DNA of 64,000 bases from Calendula officinalis (lineage: Eukaryota > Streptophyta > Magnoliopsida > Asterales > Asteraceae), in NCBI GenBank assembly GCA_963853835.1, contig OY970820.1:17973873-18037872 (forward strand), written 5' to 3'. Within the stretch, counting starts at the first letter, position 1. Each line of letters opens with the position of its first letter. Made by a program: the position numbers and the translations under genes. This document shows, in pieces, positions 53,259 to 64,000 of this stretch. The notes beneath the pieces are model-generated. The model saw only the letters and a program-made list of their open reading frames with translations. It was not told the DNA's origin and searched no databases.

Positions 53259-56200
53259 TAAGGATTCAACATACCCAATTGTCCTAGTAAATACATAAAC
53301 CTTTCCTCAGAGAGAGGTTTAGTAAATATATCAGCCAATTGGTCATCTATGGAACAAAATCTACCTTAACCTTACCCTTTTCCACATTATCTCGAATAAA
53401 GTGGTGTCTGATATCAATGTGCTTTGTTCTTGAGTGATGGAATGGGTTTTCAGTGATAGCAATAGCACTCTTGTTATCACAATGAATAGGAGTTTTCTGG
53501 AAATTGAACCCATAGTCCATTAGTTGATACTGCATCCATAAGAGTTGAGCACAACAACTTCCTACAACAACATATTCTGCTTCTGCAGTGGAAGTTGCTA
53601 CTGAATTTTGCTTCTTGGATGACCAACCAACTAGTCTACCACCGAGGAATTGACATCCTCCACTTGTACTTTTCCTGTCCAACCTACAACCTGCAAAATC
53701 TGCATCTGTATACCCTTCAAGATCAAAGTTTGAGTCTTTGGGATACCAAAGACCCATGTTAGGTGTACCTGAAAGATATCTAAAAATGTGCTTAACAGCT
53801 TTCATATGTGATTCTTTAGGATCAGCCTGATACCGAGCACGCAGACAAGTTGCAAACATGATATCAGGCCTGCTAGCTGTTAAGTAAAGCAAAGAACCAA
53901 TCATACCTCGGTATGTGGATTGACATACTGGTTTACCAGTTTCATCTTTACTTATTTTATCCTGAGTACCCATAGGAGTGTGCATGGAACATAAATTTTC
54001 AAATTTATATATCTTAAGCATGTCATGCACATACTTACTTTGATTTATAAAAGTGCCATCAGGCTTTTGATCTACTTGTAAACCAAGAAAGTAAGTAAGT
54101 TCACCCATCATACTCATCTGATACTGAGATGACATAATCTTAGCAAACCAGTCACACATTGACTTGTCAGTGGAGCCAAAGATAATGTCATCTACATATA
54201 TCTGAATAAGTAAGATGTCAAACCTTTCCTTTTTGAAAATAAAGTTTTGTCAATTTTACCTCTTATAAATTTATTTTCAATTAAGTACTCAGACAGGGTA
54301 TCATACCAGGCTCTGGAAGCTTGTTTGAGCCCATACAAAGCTTTATCAAGCTTGAAAACATAATTTGGAAATTTAGGATCAATAAAACCTGGTGGTTGTT
54401 TAACATAAACTTCCTCTTGTAGTTTTCCATTGAGGAAGGCACTCTTGACATCTATCTGATAAACTTTGAAGTTCTTGAAAGTTGCATATGCAAGATACAG
54501 CCTAATAGCTTCAATTCTTGCAACTGGTGCAAAAGTTTCATCATAGTCAATGCCTTCTTCTTGCCTGTAACCCTGAGCAACCAGTCTAGCTTTGTTTCTA
54601 ATGACAACACCATCCTTGTCCATTTTGTTTCTGAACACGCACTTAGTACCAATGATAGTTTTGCCAGCAGGAGGTGGTACTAAGTTCCAAACTTTGTTTC
54701 TTTCAAACTCTGTTAATTCTTCTTGCATAGCTTCTACCCAGTCTTCATCTAATAAAGCTTCATCAGCTTTCTTTGGTTCCATGGTAGATAAGAAGCTTGA
54801 GAAGAAGCCAAAATTTGCAGTTGCTTGGGGTTCAAACTCTAACTTTCTTCTTGTTTGAACACCTTGTTCAATTGGACCAATAATATTAGAATGTGGATGA
54901 TCTCTGTGTTCCCTTAGATTGTTTCCTAAGGGAGCATTAGAAACAAGGTCAACAATTTCTTGTTGTACTGATGTGTTATCTGTCTGATACTGAGTTGAAT
55001 TGTGGTCAGTATCAGATAATTCTGGTTGCTGTTCTTCTTGATTTTGCAAATCTGAGGTGGATTCTTGAAATGTACTTGAGGATTCACCTTCTTCATAGGT
55101 GGAGTTGTTCAGATCATGTATTAGGAACTCAGTATTGGGGTTCTCAGATATGAGAACCTCAGGATTTAATGCAGAAGAGTTATACTAAGTTCTTTCTTGA
55201 TCAGTGTCACACTTAGCATGTTCAACATAGTATGGGTGAGACTTGGGCTGTTCAGCAATTGAGTTTTCTGGATTGCCTAGAATTTCTATGCCACTGATGT
55301 CTTCTGATGCTGAGGTAGAATGCTCATTCTGATCTTCATCAAACGTTACATGAATGGATTCTACAATCATCTTAGTTGAGATGATATACACTCTGAAGGC
55401 TTTAGAGTGTGGAGAATAGCCCATGAACACACCTTCATTTGCTTTGGGAGCAAATTTGTTTAAATTTTGTTTAGTACTGAGTACAAAACACTTACTCCAA
55501 AGATGTAGAAGTAATCCACATTAGGAACCTTGCCATTGTATAACTCATACGGAGTCTTTTGACGTCTCTGGACTATTGTAGCTCTGTTCTGAGTAAAATT
55601 TGCACAGTTGACGGCTTCTGCCCAGAAACTCAGTGCCAGTCCAGCATGGCATAACAAAGTTCTTGCAGCTTCAATTAATGTTCTATTCTTTCTTTCTACA
55701 ACACCATTTTGTTGTGGTGTGTATGCTGCAGAGAAGTTTTGTACGATTCCTTTTTCTTCACAGAAATCTGCAAATACTGAGTTCTTAAACTCAGTACCAT
55801 GGTCACTTCTAAGTTGTTTGACCTTGTTGCGTTTCTGAAGTTCTTCTCTTTTGATGAAGGCAATGATTTCTGTTGTTGCGTCTGATTTAGTCTTGAGAAA
55901 GATGACCCAAGTATATCTTGAGAATTCATCCACCAAGACTAAGGTATAGATCTTTTTGGCCAATGATGGTGTGCTGATGGGGCCAAAAAGATCCATATGT
56001 ATCATTGTAAGAGGTTCATTAATGGAGTGATTGACCTTTGACTTGAATGAACTCTTCTTCTGCTTGCCCATTTCACATGCTGAGCATAACTTATCTTTTG
56101 AGAAAGTAATAGTGGGCAACCCTCTCACCAGTTTCTTCATACTGAGCTCATTTATATTTTTGAAGTTTATGTGAGAGAGTTTCTTGTGCCATAACCAGTG

Positions 56201-56596
56201 AAGTTCTGGCTTGACTTTAGACAGCAGGCAAACTCGAATAGTAGGGTCTATTTCAGATAGGTTTACCACATAGACATCCTTTTCTCTTCTAGCAATGAGT
56301 ACAGGTTGCCCTTTATCAATGTAGATGATTCCTGCAACCTTTCTGAAACGAGCTTCATTGTCATCATCACACATCTGACTGATACTGAGCAGATTGTGTT
56401 TAAGACCCTCTACATATGCAACTCTTTTAAGTGTTATGTTTCCTGCTTTGATTACTCCATACCCTCTTGTTTTTCCAATTGAATCATCTCCAAACTTGAC
56501 AGAAGGACCCTTCTCTGGTGTATAATTTAGAAGGTACTCCATACTGCCAGTCATGTGTCTTGAGCAGCCACTATCTAAGTACCATTTTCTGTCACC
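53259..56596 (-). pseudogene. pol: pol of copy C: protease, integrase, RT, RNase H (disrupted)
   Basis: Protease-integrase frame 55460-56554 is long and open (TRGYGVIKAG, HMDLFGP, LRSDHGTEF, NGVVERKNRTL), but ahead of it CAG is replaced by TAG in the pol frame. A frameshift near 55490 separates the integrase C-terminus (55185-55430). RT lies at 54192-55049 (SAFLNGKLQEEVYVKQPPGF, YGLKQASRAWY). A frameshift just before YVDD (about 54195-54206) separates it from the remainder and RNase H, 53347-54159 (TSTAEAEYV, HCDNKSAIAITENP). The terminal stop is 53259-53261. This is the best local reference for what copy A lost. Confidence 0.88.
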
Positions 56597-56619
56597 CTAC
56601 ACAAGACACAAAATAAGAA

Positions 56620-58302
56620 TTAGTTCTTTTTAGGAACCCATTTTTGAATGGGACCTTTGGTACGAGAAACAGGGGTAGACTTGATCTCTTTTGTTGAAGA
56701 GGTCAGTATCACTTCAGGGGAAACCTTGGAGGTTTTCTTGGGTGATACTGACTTAGTTTCTCTCCTTTTCTTTGGTACTGAGTACCTAGGACTTGAGAGA
56801 TCAGTCCAGCATTCATCTCCTTTATGTCCAGTATGATGACATCTATAACATTTTCTAGGTCTATTTCTTAACATATTTTCATAAGGAATTTTAGAAAATT
56901 GTTTGACTTTTGGTTGATCAGTATGAGTAAGTTTTGCAAATTTTTGACTTAAGACTTTGATCTGATCACCAATAGATTTTAAAATGTTATTTTTGTCATT
57001 TTTAATGGAGTTTTAAAGTTATGTTTGACTGGTTTTGAAGGAGATGTTTCTGGGGTCTTATTATTATTTGGCAAAAAAGTCTTTTTAATATTCGACTTCT
57101 TGTTTTTGGAACTTGAAGATCCTGTTGAAGTTGTTTTCTTGTTATCATGTTTTAGAATGACAACTTGAACAGGTTCTTTAGATTCTTGAGTAGTTGACTT
57201 GTCTGTTCCTGCAACCTCGGTATTAGATAAAACATTTTGAGTAAAGGTGGTTTTATTTTCATTATATATCTCAAAAGTAGTTGTGTTAAATAAAACTTCA
57301 AATGGAGGAACATCAGAAGTATCATACTGCACAACTTCGAGGTCAGTATCAGAAATTTCTTTTTCAGGAAATTCAATACTGAGCTCATGTAGTTCAGTAT
57401 AGCACTTAGAACAGATGGAAGGACCAATTGGTTTTTCAAAAATGATTTTATCCTCATCATCTGATTCAGTTCGACATGCAACTTCACAAAACGTTTTTGC
57501 TTTTACAAACTAAATAGGGTTCATATCAGAAAATTCTTCAAATAAATCAGCAAAATTATTTCAATTTTTTAACTGAGGATCAACACCAAGTGCAGCCCTC
57601 ACATTTGTGGAAATTGTTGATTTAGATATTTATTTAATTTAATAGAAGCTTTTCCCTAAGATTTACACTAGTTTTCAAATTTTTCTTTTTCTAATTTGTG
57701 TAAATGAGCTTTATCAGCTAATCTTTGGTTCATGTCTTGTAACTTTAAAAAATTTAGTTCTAAATCTTTAAATTTTGCTAATTTATCTAAGTGTCATTGT
57801 TTACCCTTTCAAGTTCAAGAATTGTTAATTTTAAAGCTTTTCTCTTTGTACTAATGTTTTAGATCAACAATCATATACTCAAAAATCTTTTCTTTTTCAT
57901 TCACTGAATAAGTTTGAAAGGAACTCACCTTGTACAACTGAGTGGAATCTCAATCAGTATGAACACTCATCCTCTCAGCTTCTTTGATGTCCTTTTCAAA
58001 GGAGCTTTTCAAATCATCTTCAGTGAAAGCCATAAAGGCTTTGTTTTCAACCTCTTCCTCATCATCACTGAGCTCTTCATCCATCCAAGCTTCAGAGTAA
58101 AGAGCTTGAAGAGGTGCTCCATTCCCTGCTGCATTCTTGCCCGTGCTCCGGTTTTTTAGCTTGACATACTTGTCTCTATACCGTTTAGCTCGGTATGCAA
58201 TCTTGTCATTCTGATCGGTTTCAGTTGACTTAGTATGACAATTAGCAGCAATGTGCCTAGGCTTTCCACACTTATAGCAAAGACATGATATTGGGTCAGT
58301 AT
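56620..58302 (-). pseudogene. gag: gag C-terminal half of copy C (disrupted)
   Basis: Second zinc knuckle CYRCHHTGHKGDEC is in the intact stretch 56620-56874. Upstream, frameshifts occur around 56980-57010, 57500 and 57600-57950. The sequence stops at the first-knuckle region, where another element is inserted after GGGTCAGTAT (58302). Confidence 0.85.
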
Positions 58303-58967
58303 TGGATAATGGTGATTTTCGGTTAAAACAATTAACAAAACGCAGCGGAAAATATTTATCACCATGAAAGGATCTTGATATTAATCATACAATTAAACTA
58401 AAATAAAATCAAAGAGAATGGTATAAGAATCATACCCTAGTTGCCTTTGATCAATGATGAATACGGATGGATATTGTGAGCAACCGAAACCAAGGATTCC
58501 AATGGGGAATACCTCTAAAGCAAGTCCACACAACACTTGCAAGAACACCAATGTAATGGATGCTAGTCCTAGAGTCTTGAGAGCAAAAGAAAGAAAACAA
58601 AACACCTACAAAGTGTGAGAGAGAGGGACGGCCAAGATGGATGGTCAAAAGGGAGTTTATGGACCATTATATCTCTTAATGGTGCCATTACAATCCTTTA
58701 ATGATTTCCATAAATCATTAGTCTTATTTGCCCACAAGTCCCTATCTTTTGATTCTTCTAGTTTGCCCACAAGAAAGTTTCAATATTAACTTTTAATATT
58801 AAACTTATGATAGACAAGCTTATAGCTTATATATATTAATAATTAATGTAATTACACTAATTACACTAATTATATAATGGTGTTTAGTGTTTAAGTGTGT
58901 GACCCTTTAGGCTCACAAACAACTAGCCATATAACTATATGTTATACACGTGAAGCATATTCCAACA
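58303..58967 (-). repeat. 3' LTR of right-edge copia element (665 bp)
   Basis: Minus strand TGTTGGAATATGCTTCACGT...ACCATTATCCA, bounded by the purine tract CAAGTGGGAGC (58968-58978 on the plus strand as its complement). Its outer edge follows from the break in copy C gag homology. Only one LTR is visible, so no age estimate. Confidence 0.85.
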
Positions 58968-58978
58968 GCTCCCACTTG

Positions 58979-59809
58979 CGCACGTGATAACATCAAGTAG
59001 TTATACAAGCAAAGGTTAGAGTCTAGCAACCCGCCAATGCCCCTAGAAGTACATGAGGAGTTTCATAAAATCTTTGTTCAAAGTTTTCGAGCAGTTATCC
59101 TTTTGTTACTGATACTATGTTGAATTTTAGACAAGGATAAATGTCAATCTAAAATTTCAACGATTCTGTTTCTCGATCTATACATTGAAGTTGATTACCA
59201 AAACCAATCAAGATTCATCTTGATTACCTTTTGGGTGTGGCCACACATACATCTATTCAAATCATCGAGGGGCCCAGTAGTATCTAATCCACATGTGTGG
59301 AGGAACAAATTCTTTATTGACTGCACGTGTCCGTCATATGCTTAATGACAAACCCGATAATGGTTGTTATAGCAGCCTTATTCAGGTCAGCGTTTAACCA
59401 TATCAAAGTTTGCCCCTCTACATACACAAACCAACTTGCATCTCAAGTCAGAGGATAAGTGACAAAGCCTTTGTGAGATTCACTTGTGACATAAATCCAT
59501 GAAGTGATTTCTCATAGGTTGGGTCAGTCCAATTGTGCATCATTATGAACAACATGTGAGTTTGATTTCATCATCCTTAGTCATACTAAGATAATGTCAT
59601 CAATGCCCTCAGATTTGTCTTAATAATATTCCCATATTATTAATTATGACAATGGACAATTTAGAATATAAAACGCAGTAAATATTCATGGATATAAACA
59701 TGCAAATATAGAACACAGTAGATATTCATATAAAAACGATCATATCAAATATATCAATTTATTCCAATAAAAACTGCTCAATGTTCCATTATCCAAATAC
59801 TAAAACAGA
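58979..59809 (-). other. Long noncoding 3' region of right-edge copia element
   Basis: About 830 bp between the polyprotein stop and the polypurine tract, with no open frame of note. Could hold RNA packaging or polyadenylation functions; nothing specific was seen. Confidence 0.5.
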
Positions 59810-62800
59810 TTACATGAAACTACTAGCTGGTCGAAGCCCAATGTTTCTAGCATGCTCAATATGTTTGGTACATGGCATTGGCTTCGTAAAGGGGTCAGCT
59901 AAGTTGTCATCTGTATGAACTTTGAGCAAGCGTACATCTCCCATTAGGATCGCATCTCTAATGTAGTGAAGCTTCCTCCGATAATGTCTGGCGCCTTTCT
60001 GAACACCGGGTTCGTTGGCAATGATGATAGCACCTGTGTTATCACAGTACATATCCATAGGTCTTTCATTACTGGGGACAACTCCAAGCCCAGAAATGAA
60101 TTTCCTCATCCAAACAGCTTCCATTGCAGCTTCAGTGGTTGCAATGTATTCAGCTTCTGTAGAAGACATGGCGATAGTACTCTGCTTCGCACTTTTCCAA
60201 TCAACAGCGCCTCCGTTCAAAACGAAAACATACCCCGTTTGAGATTTGGAATCATCTCTATCAGTCTCAAAACTAGCGTCAGAATAACAAGTAACGCTTA
60301 GTTCATTTTGAGATTCACCACCATAGACAAGAAACATATCTTTAGTATTCCTAAGATACTTCAGTATGTTCTTAACAGCAGTCCAGTGACTCTCACCTGG
60401 ATTCTGTTGATATCGGCTTGTAAGGTTCTGAGAGAACGCTACATCAGGTCTTGTGCACCGCACAGCATACATGATAGATCCTACTGCCGAGGCATAGGGG
60501 ACATCACGCATACGTTTCATCTCATCAGGTGAGGACGGTCCTTGAGTCTTACTCAAGTGTACATTGTGTTGCATAGGGAGACTTCCACGTTTGGAAGCAT
60601 CCATTCTAAACCGTTTTAGAATCTTATCAATGTACGCACTTTGACTTAGTCCGATTAACCGCTTTGATCGATCTCGATAGATCTTTATACCAAGTATATA
60701 TGCCGCTTCCCCAAGATCCTTCATAGCGAAGCACTTCCCAAGCCAGGATTTTACATCTTGTAGCATTGGAATGTTATTTCCTATGAGTAGTATGTCATCG
60801 ACATATAGGATTAGAAAGACGACAATGCTCCCACTAGCTCTTACATATACACATGGCTCGTCGGGATTCTGAGTAAAGCCAAATGATTTGACTTCCTCAT
60901 CGAATCTTTTGTTCCAACTCCTGGATGCTTGCTTTAGTCCATAAATGGACCTTTGAAGCTTACATACTTTCTTTGGGTGTTTTGGATTAACAAAACCCTC
61001 AGGTTGAACCATATAAACATCTTCATCAAGATGTCCATTTAAGAAAGCAGTTTTAACATCCATTTGCCAAATCTCATAGTCATAGTACGCTGCTATGGCT
61101 ATGACAATCCTAATAGCTCTAACGTCGGCAACAGGCGAGAAGGTTTCATCATAGTCAATCCCGTAGGTTTGAGTGTAACCTTTTGCTACCAATCGAGCTT
61201 TATAGGTGTGTACATTGCCATCCATGTCGGTCTTCTTCTTGAAGAGCCACTTGCTACCAACAGTCTTACTGTTAGGAGGAAGATCAACCAACGTCCATAC
61301 TTGGTTATCTTTCATGGATTGCATTTCCGCGTTCATAGCATCAAGCCATTTGTCAGATTCAGAATCTGATAATGCAGCTCGATAGTTAGGGGGTTCATTA
61401 TGATCCCCTAAACTTAGCTCCTCAGCATCGACATGGAAGCCATATCGTTCAGGTGCATGAGGTGTCCTTGCGGACCTTCGAACAGGGATTACATCATTTT
61501 GAGGTGCAACAGGAACAGTTTCGTGTTCAGCCTCATCTTGATGTTCGCTAGTCTCTACAATAGGTTGTGCATCTTCATCGCTTGGAATCTCGTCAAAGTC
61601 GATGGTACTCCCACTTGCTTCTTGTGAAATGAGATTGCTCTCAAGAAACTCAGCATAACGAGCAATAATTACTTTTTGCTCAGGTGGGTAGTAGAAATAG
61701 TAACCCATCGTTTCCTCAGGGTATCCTATAAAGATGCACTTGACAGCTCTGGGTTCAAGTTTGTTTGGCGTGTCTCGTTTCACGAGAGCCTCACAACCCC
61801 AGACCTTCAAGTAAGACAAGTTAGGGACTTTCCCATGCCATATCTCATATGGTGTCTTTTCAACCTTCTTGGTGGGAACCATATTCAGTATGCGAGCAGC
61901 CGATTTGAGTGCATAACCCCAAAAGGATAGAGGCAGAGTGGTAGGACTCATCATCGATCGGACCATGTCAAGCAAGGTGCGATTTCTCCTCTCTGATACA
62001 CCATTATGCTGTGGTGTATAAGGGGGAGTGAATTGTGAGACAATCCCACAATTCTTTAGATGGTCTTGAAACTCATGGCTCATGTACTCTCCTCCTCGAT
62101 CGGAACGGAGAGCCTTAATCTTCTTGCCAAGTTGATTTTCTACTTCATTCTGGAAAGCTTTGAACGTTTCAAAGGTTTCATGTTTATGTTTAATCAAGTA
62201 AACATAACCATAACGACTAAAGTCGTCAGTGAAGGTAATGAAATAGGTAGCACCTTCCCTAGTTCGAGTTCTAAAAGGGCCACATACATCAGTATGTATG
62301 AGTCCAAGTAGATCATTGGCCCTTTCGCCTACATGGGAGAAAGGCTTGCGCGCCATTTTACCAGATATGCAAGAAACACATTTATCAAATGATTCAGAAT
62401 CATCTGATTTTATAAGTCCATCCTTTTGTAATTTCAAAACGCGTTTCTTGTTAACATGGCAAAGGCGACAATGCCATAGGTAAGTAGAATCCAAATTCTT
62501 CTTGGATTTCTTATTGCTACATGTATAAATAGAACTACTGTTTGTGATACGATTATGCATGTCAATCTCAAAGATACCATCACGAGGAATAGCATTAAAG
62601 TAAAAAACATTATCCTTTGAAACTGAAATACCATAATCCGTAAACGTATGAATAAAACCATTATTCCACAAACAAGAAAGCGATACTATACCCCTAGTAA
62701 TACTAGGCGCATAGTGACAATTGTCTAATACAATAATTAAACCACTAGGAAGGATTAAATCATAGCTTCCTATAGCTTCGACCGGTGCACGATTGCCATT

Positions 62801-63817
62801 GCCCACGTACAAGTCCAAAGCTCCATGGTTTAGCTTTCTACTTCCCCTTAGACCCTGCATGGTATTACAAATGTGAGTTCCACAACCAGTGTCATATACC
62901 CATGATTTCTTAGGGAAAGCATATAGTTCTATTGTGAAGATACCTGATGTGCCAACCTTGTTGGCTTTGTTCTTCATCAACTCTGCCAGGTAGGCAGGAC
63001 AATTCCTCCTCCAATGGCCTGTTTCACCGCAGTGATGGCAAGCAAGATCCTTAGCGGGATGCTCCTTACGAGTAGGTGGGGGAACCTTTGGCTTGGGCTT
63101 GTAAACTTGCTTTCCCTTGCCTTGGCCCTTCGCAACTACTTGCGGTTTTGGTTTTTGGGTCTTTCCTTGCCTTATAGCAAGGACAGTAGGGGCCGGAGTT
63201 TTCTTGGGTAGGCTTGCCTCCGTTTGTTTCAGCATAGCATGTAATTCGGCGAATGTCTTCCCCATACTATGCATATGATAAGTCATGACAAACGGTGCAA
63301 AATCCTTGTTTAGGGACGTTAGAATCAAGCTAATCCCAAGGATGTGCGGCATAGCGTAACCAAGCCTCTCCATTTGGTCTAAGTAGCTCTTCATCTTCAA
63401 GAGATAAGAGCTAACAGACTGTCCCTCCTCCTGCTTGCAAGCGTGGAAGGCTTTGACAGTGTCAAAGAGTTCCTGCTCGGCTTGCTTTTGATACATGGCC
63501 GTTAGTTCACGCATCATATCAAATGCAGTGAGGTCCTCGAGATTCTTTTGAATCTCGGGAATCATGCTCACTAGCATAAGCGCGGCGACTTCCTGTTGTT
63601 CGTTAAACCTTTTGGTATAGGCTGTACGAACAGCAGCAGTGGCGGTAGCAGCAGGGGCAGGGGGCAGCGCCTCCTCCAAATGGTGGTACTTGTGCTCGGC
63701 CCTAAGGACAATCCTTAGGTTTCGAGACCAGTCCACAAAGTTCGTTCCATCAAGTTTCTCTTTTTCGAGAACGGAACGAATGGTGGTATGTGTTAGGGTT
63801 TGATTGTTTGAAGTCAT
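59810..63817 (-). CDS. Intact copia gag-pol polyprotein, 1335 aa
   Basis: A single open frame, Met to stop. In order: gag capsid region (LDGTNFVDWSRNLRIVLR near residue 22), one CCHC knuckle CHHCGETGHWRRNC near 260, protease WVYDTGCGTHIC near 310, GAG-pre-integrase zinc finger (LWHCRLCHVN ... CVSCISGK), integrase DDE (IHTDVCGPF, LRSDRGGEY, HNGVSERRNRTL), RT (KARLVAKGYTQTYGIDYDETF, KTAFLNGHL, YGLKQASRSW, LYVDDILL), RNase H (TCYSDASFETDRDDSKSQTG, SSTEAEYIA, MYCDNTGAI, NLADPFTKPM). All the catalytic motifs named are present, so the gene could be functional. Length is typical for a one-frame copia element. Confidence 0.95.
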   Translation of the reverse strand: MTSNNQTLTHTTIRSVLEKEKLDGTNFVDWSRNLRIVLRAEHKYHHLEEALPPAPAATATAAVRTAYTKRFNEQQEVAALMLVSMIPEIQKNLEDLTAFDMMRELTAMYQKQAEQELFDTVKAFHACKQEEGQSVSSYLLKMKSYLDQMERLGYAMPHILGISLILTSLNKDFAPFVMTYHMHSMGKTFAELHAMLKQTEASLPKKTPAPTVLAIRQGKTQKPKPQVVAKGQGKGKQVYKPKPKVPPPTRKEHPAKDLACHHCGETGHWRRNCPAYLAELMKNKANKVGTSGIFTIELYAFPKKSWVYDTGCGTHICNTMQGLRGSRKLNHGALDLYVGNGNRAPVEAIGSYDLILPSGLIIVLDNCHYAPSITRGIVSLSCLWNNGFIHTFTDYGISVSKDNVFYFNAIPRDGIFEIDMHNRITNSSSIYTCSNKKSKKNLDSTYLWHCRLCHVNKKRVLKLQKDGLIKSDDSESFDKCVSCISGKMARKPFSHVGERANDLLGLIHTDVCGPFRTRTREGATYFITFTDDFSRYGYVYLIKHKHETFETFKAFQNEVENQLGKKIKALRSDRGGEYMSHEFQDHLKNCGIVSQFTPPYTPQHNGVSERRNRTLLDMVRSMMSPTTLPLSFWGYALKSAARILNMVPTKKVEKTPYEIWHGKVPNLSYLKVWGCEALVKRDTPNKLEPRAVKCIFIGYPEETMGYYFYYPPEQKVIIARYAEFLESNLISQEASGSTIDFDEIPSDEDAQPIVETSEHQDEAEHETVPVAPQNDVIPVRRSARTPHAPERYGFHVDAEELSLGDHNEPPNYRAALSDSESDKWLDAMNAEMQSMKDNQVWTLVDLPPNSKTVGSKWLFKKKTDMDGNVHTYKARLVAKGYTQTYGIDYDETFSPVADVRAIRIVIAIAAYYDYEIWQMDVKTAFLNGHLDEDVYMVQPEGFVNPKHPKKVCKLQRSIYGLKQASRSWNKRFDEEVKSFGFTQNPDEPCVYVRASGSIVVFLILYVDDILLIGNNIPMLQDVKSWLGKCFAMKDLGEAAYILGIKIYRDRSKRLIGLSQSAYIDKILKRFRMDASKRGSLPMQHNVHLSKTQGPSSPDEMKRMRDVPYASAVGSIMYAVRCTRPDVAFSQNLTSRYQQNPGESHWTAVKNILKYLRNTKDMFLVYGGESQNELSVTCYSDASFETDRDDSKSQTGYVFVLNGGAVDWKSAKQSTIAMSSTEAEYIATTEAAMEAVWMRKFISGLGVVPSNERPMDMYCDNTGAIIIANEPGVQKGARHYRRKLHYIRDAILMGDVRLLKVHTDDNLADPFTKPMPCTKHIEHARNIGLRPASSFM

Positions 63818-64000
63818 CTACAAAATTACAAAGTTCATTAATTAGTATTTTTAATAATAATTTCTTTTAATAAATTAACTACCCAATTAATTTTAATTAA
63901 AAGCTAAGATCCCATTGAGCTTCTATCATCGCATCAGTTGATCTGCTAGAGATGATAGATCCAATAGGTAGGTGACGTTCAACAATTGCATTACAAGTGC
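63818..64000 (-). other. 5' leader of right-edge copia element (partial)
   Basis: AT-rich, no gene. The Met-tRNA primer site is not within these 183 bp, so the leader and 5' LTR continue outside the window. Confidence 0.6.

Larger units (their letters stand above)
48304..58302 (-). mobile_element. Sirevirus-like Ty1/copia element, copy C (5' part displaced)
   Basis: The minus-strand order, read right to left, is gag (partial), pol, spacer, ORF3 exon 1, intron, exon 2, 3' LTR. It is cut within gag at 58303 by another copia element; the 5' LTR and gag start should lie beyond the right edge. The left flank is the second gypsy-type LTR. Multiple frameshifts and stops throughout, so inactive. Confidence 0.9.
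58303..64000 (-). mobile_element. Ty1/copia element with intact gag-pol (runs off right edge)
   Basis: 3' LTR 58303-58967, polypurine tract, long 3' leader, then one uninterrupted polyprotein gene at 59810-63817. Inserted in the gag of copy C; the last five flanking bases are AGTAT, whose partner would lie past the 5' LTR outside the window. It is the youngest layer of the stack on the right side by nesting, and its open frame agrees with that. Lineage not fixed: wording fits the Tork/Angela/TAR group of copia. Confidence 0.9.

Overview
This is plant nuclear DNA, almost certainly from a eudicot. It is AT-rich, holds one recognisable host gene, and is otherwise filled with plant LTR retrotransposons whose primer sites match initiator tRNA-Met (TGGTATCAGAGC), plus MITEs, a LINE tail and Helitron pieces. 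An asterid, perhaps Asteraceae, is suggested by my memory of the large third ORF in its Sirevirus-like elements; that is a weak inference.

Layout. 1-7232 (minus): Sirevirus-like Ty1/copia copy A. It lacks RT and RNase H, but gag is intact, protease-integrase is fused in frame to the end of ORF3, and the second exon of ORF3 is fully open. It interrupts an unidentified ORF that resumes at 7233-8153. 8157-8370: CGGTT-rich inverted repeat. 9508-14560: Mutator-like element with 187-bp terminal inverted repeats, carrying inside it a tandem LTR-internal-LTR-internal-LTR non-autonomous retrotransposon (9771-14008). 15380-15726: LINE tail. 16600-19420: Helitron helicase pseudogene present twice, a 75-bp inverted repeat and a Helitron 3' end. 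20449-20708: Stowaway-like MITE. 21462-22685: single-exon U-box E3 ubiquitin ligase, PUB22/23-like, with W-boxes upstream.

23.1 kb to the end is one nested stack. A decayed Ale-like copia (minus) is split by a young coding-poor gypsy element (23750-33635, 5-bp repeat GTTTT) and again at 34238 by the LTR of a second gypsy-type element. That LTR is split by Sirevirus-like copy B (35029-47206, 5-bp repeat GTTGA), which itself holds a solo LTR (41142-41824, repeat GCAAC). The same LTR is cut at 48304 by Sirevirus-like copy C (minus). Copy C is cut at 58303 by another copia element with an intact 1335-codon gag-pol that runs off the right edge.

The strongest biology is in the three Sirevirus-like copies. 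All carry a large 3' ORF (ORF3) interrupted by an intron of about 690-760 bp with conserved, phase-matched splice sites. The two copies that keep the pol-ORF3 junction share a near-perfect hairpin and a TATA-like box ahead of ORF3. Copy A suggests that an RT-less derivative kept its other frames open and could be mobilised in trans.
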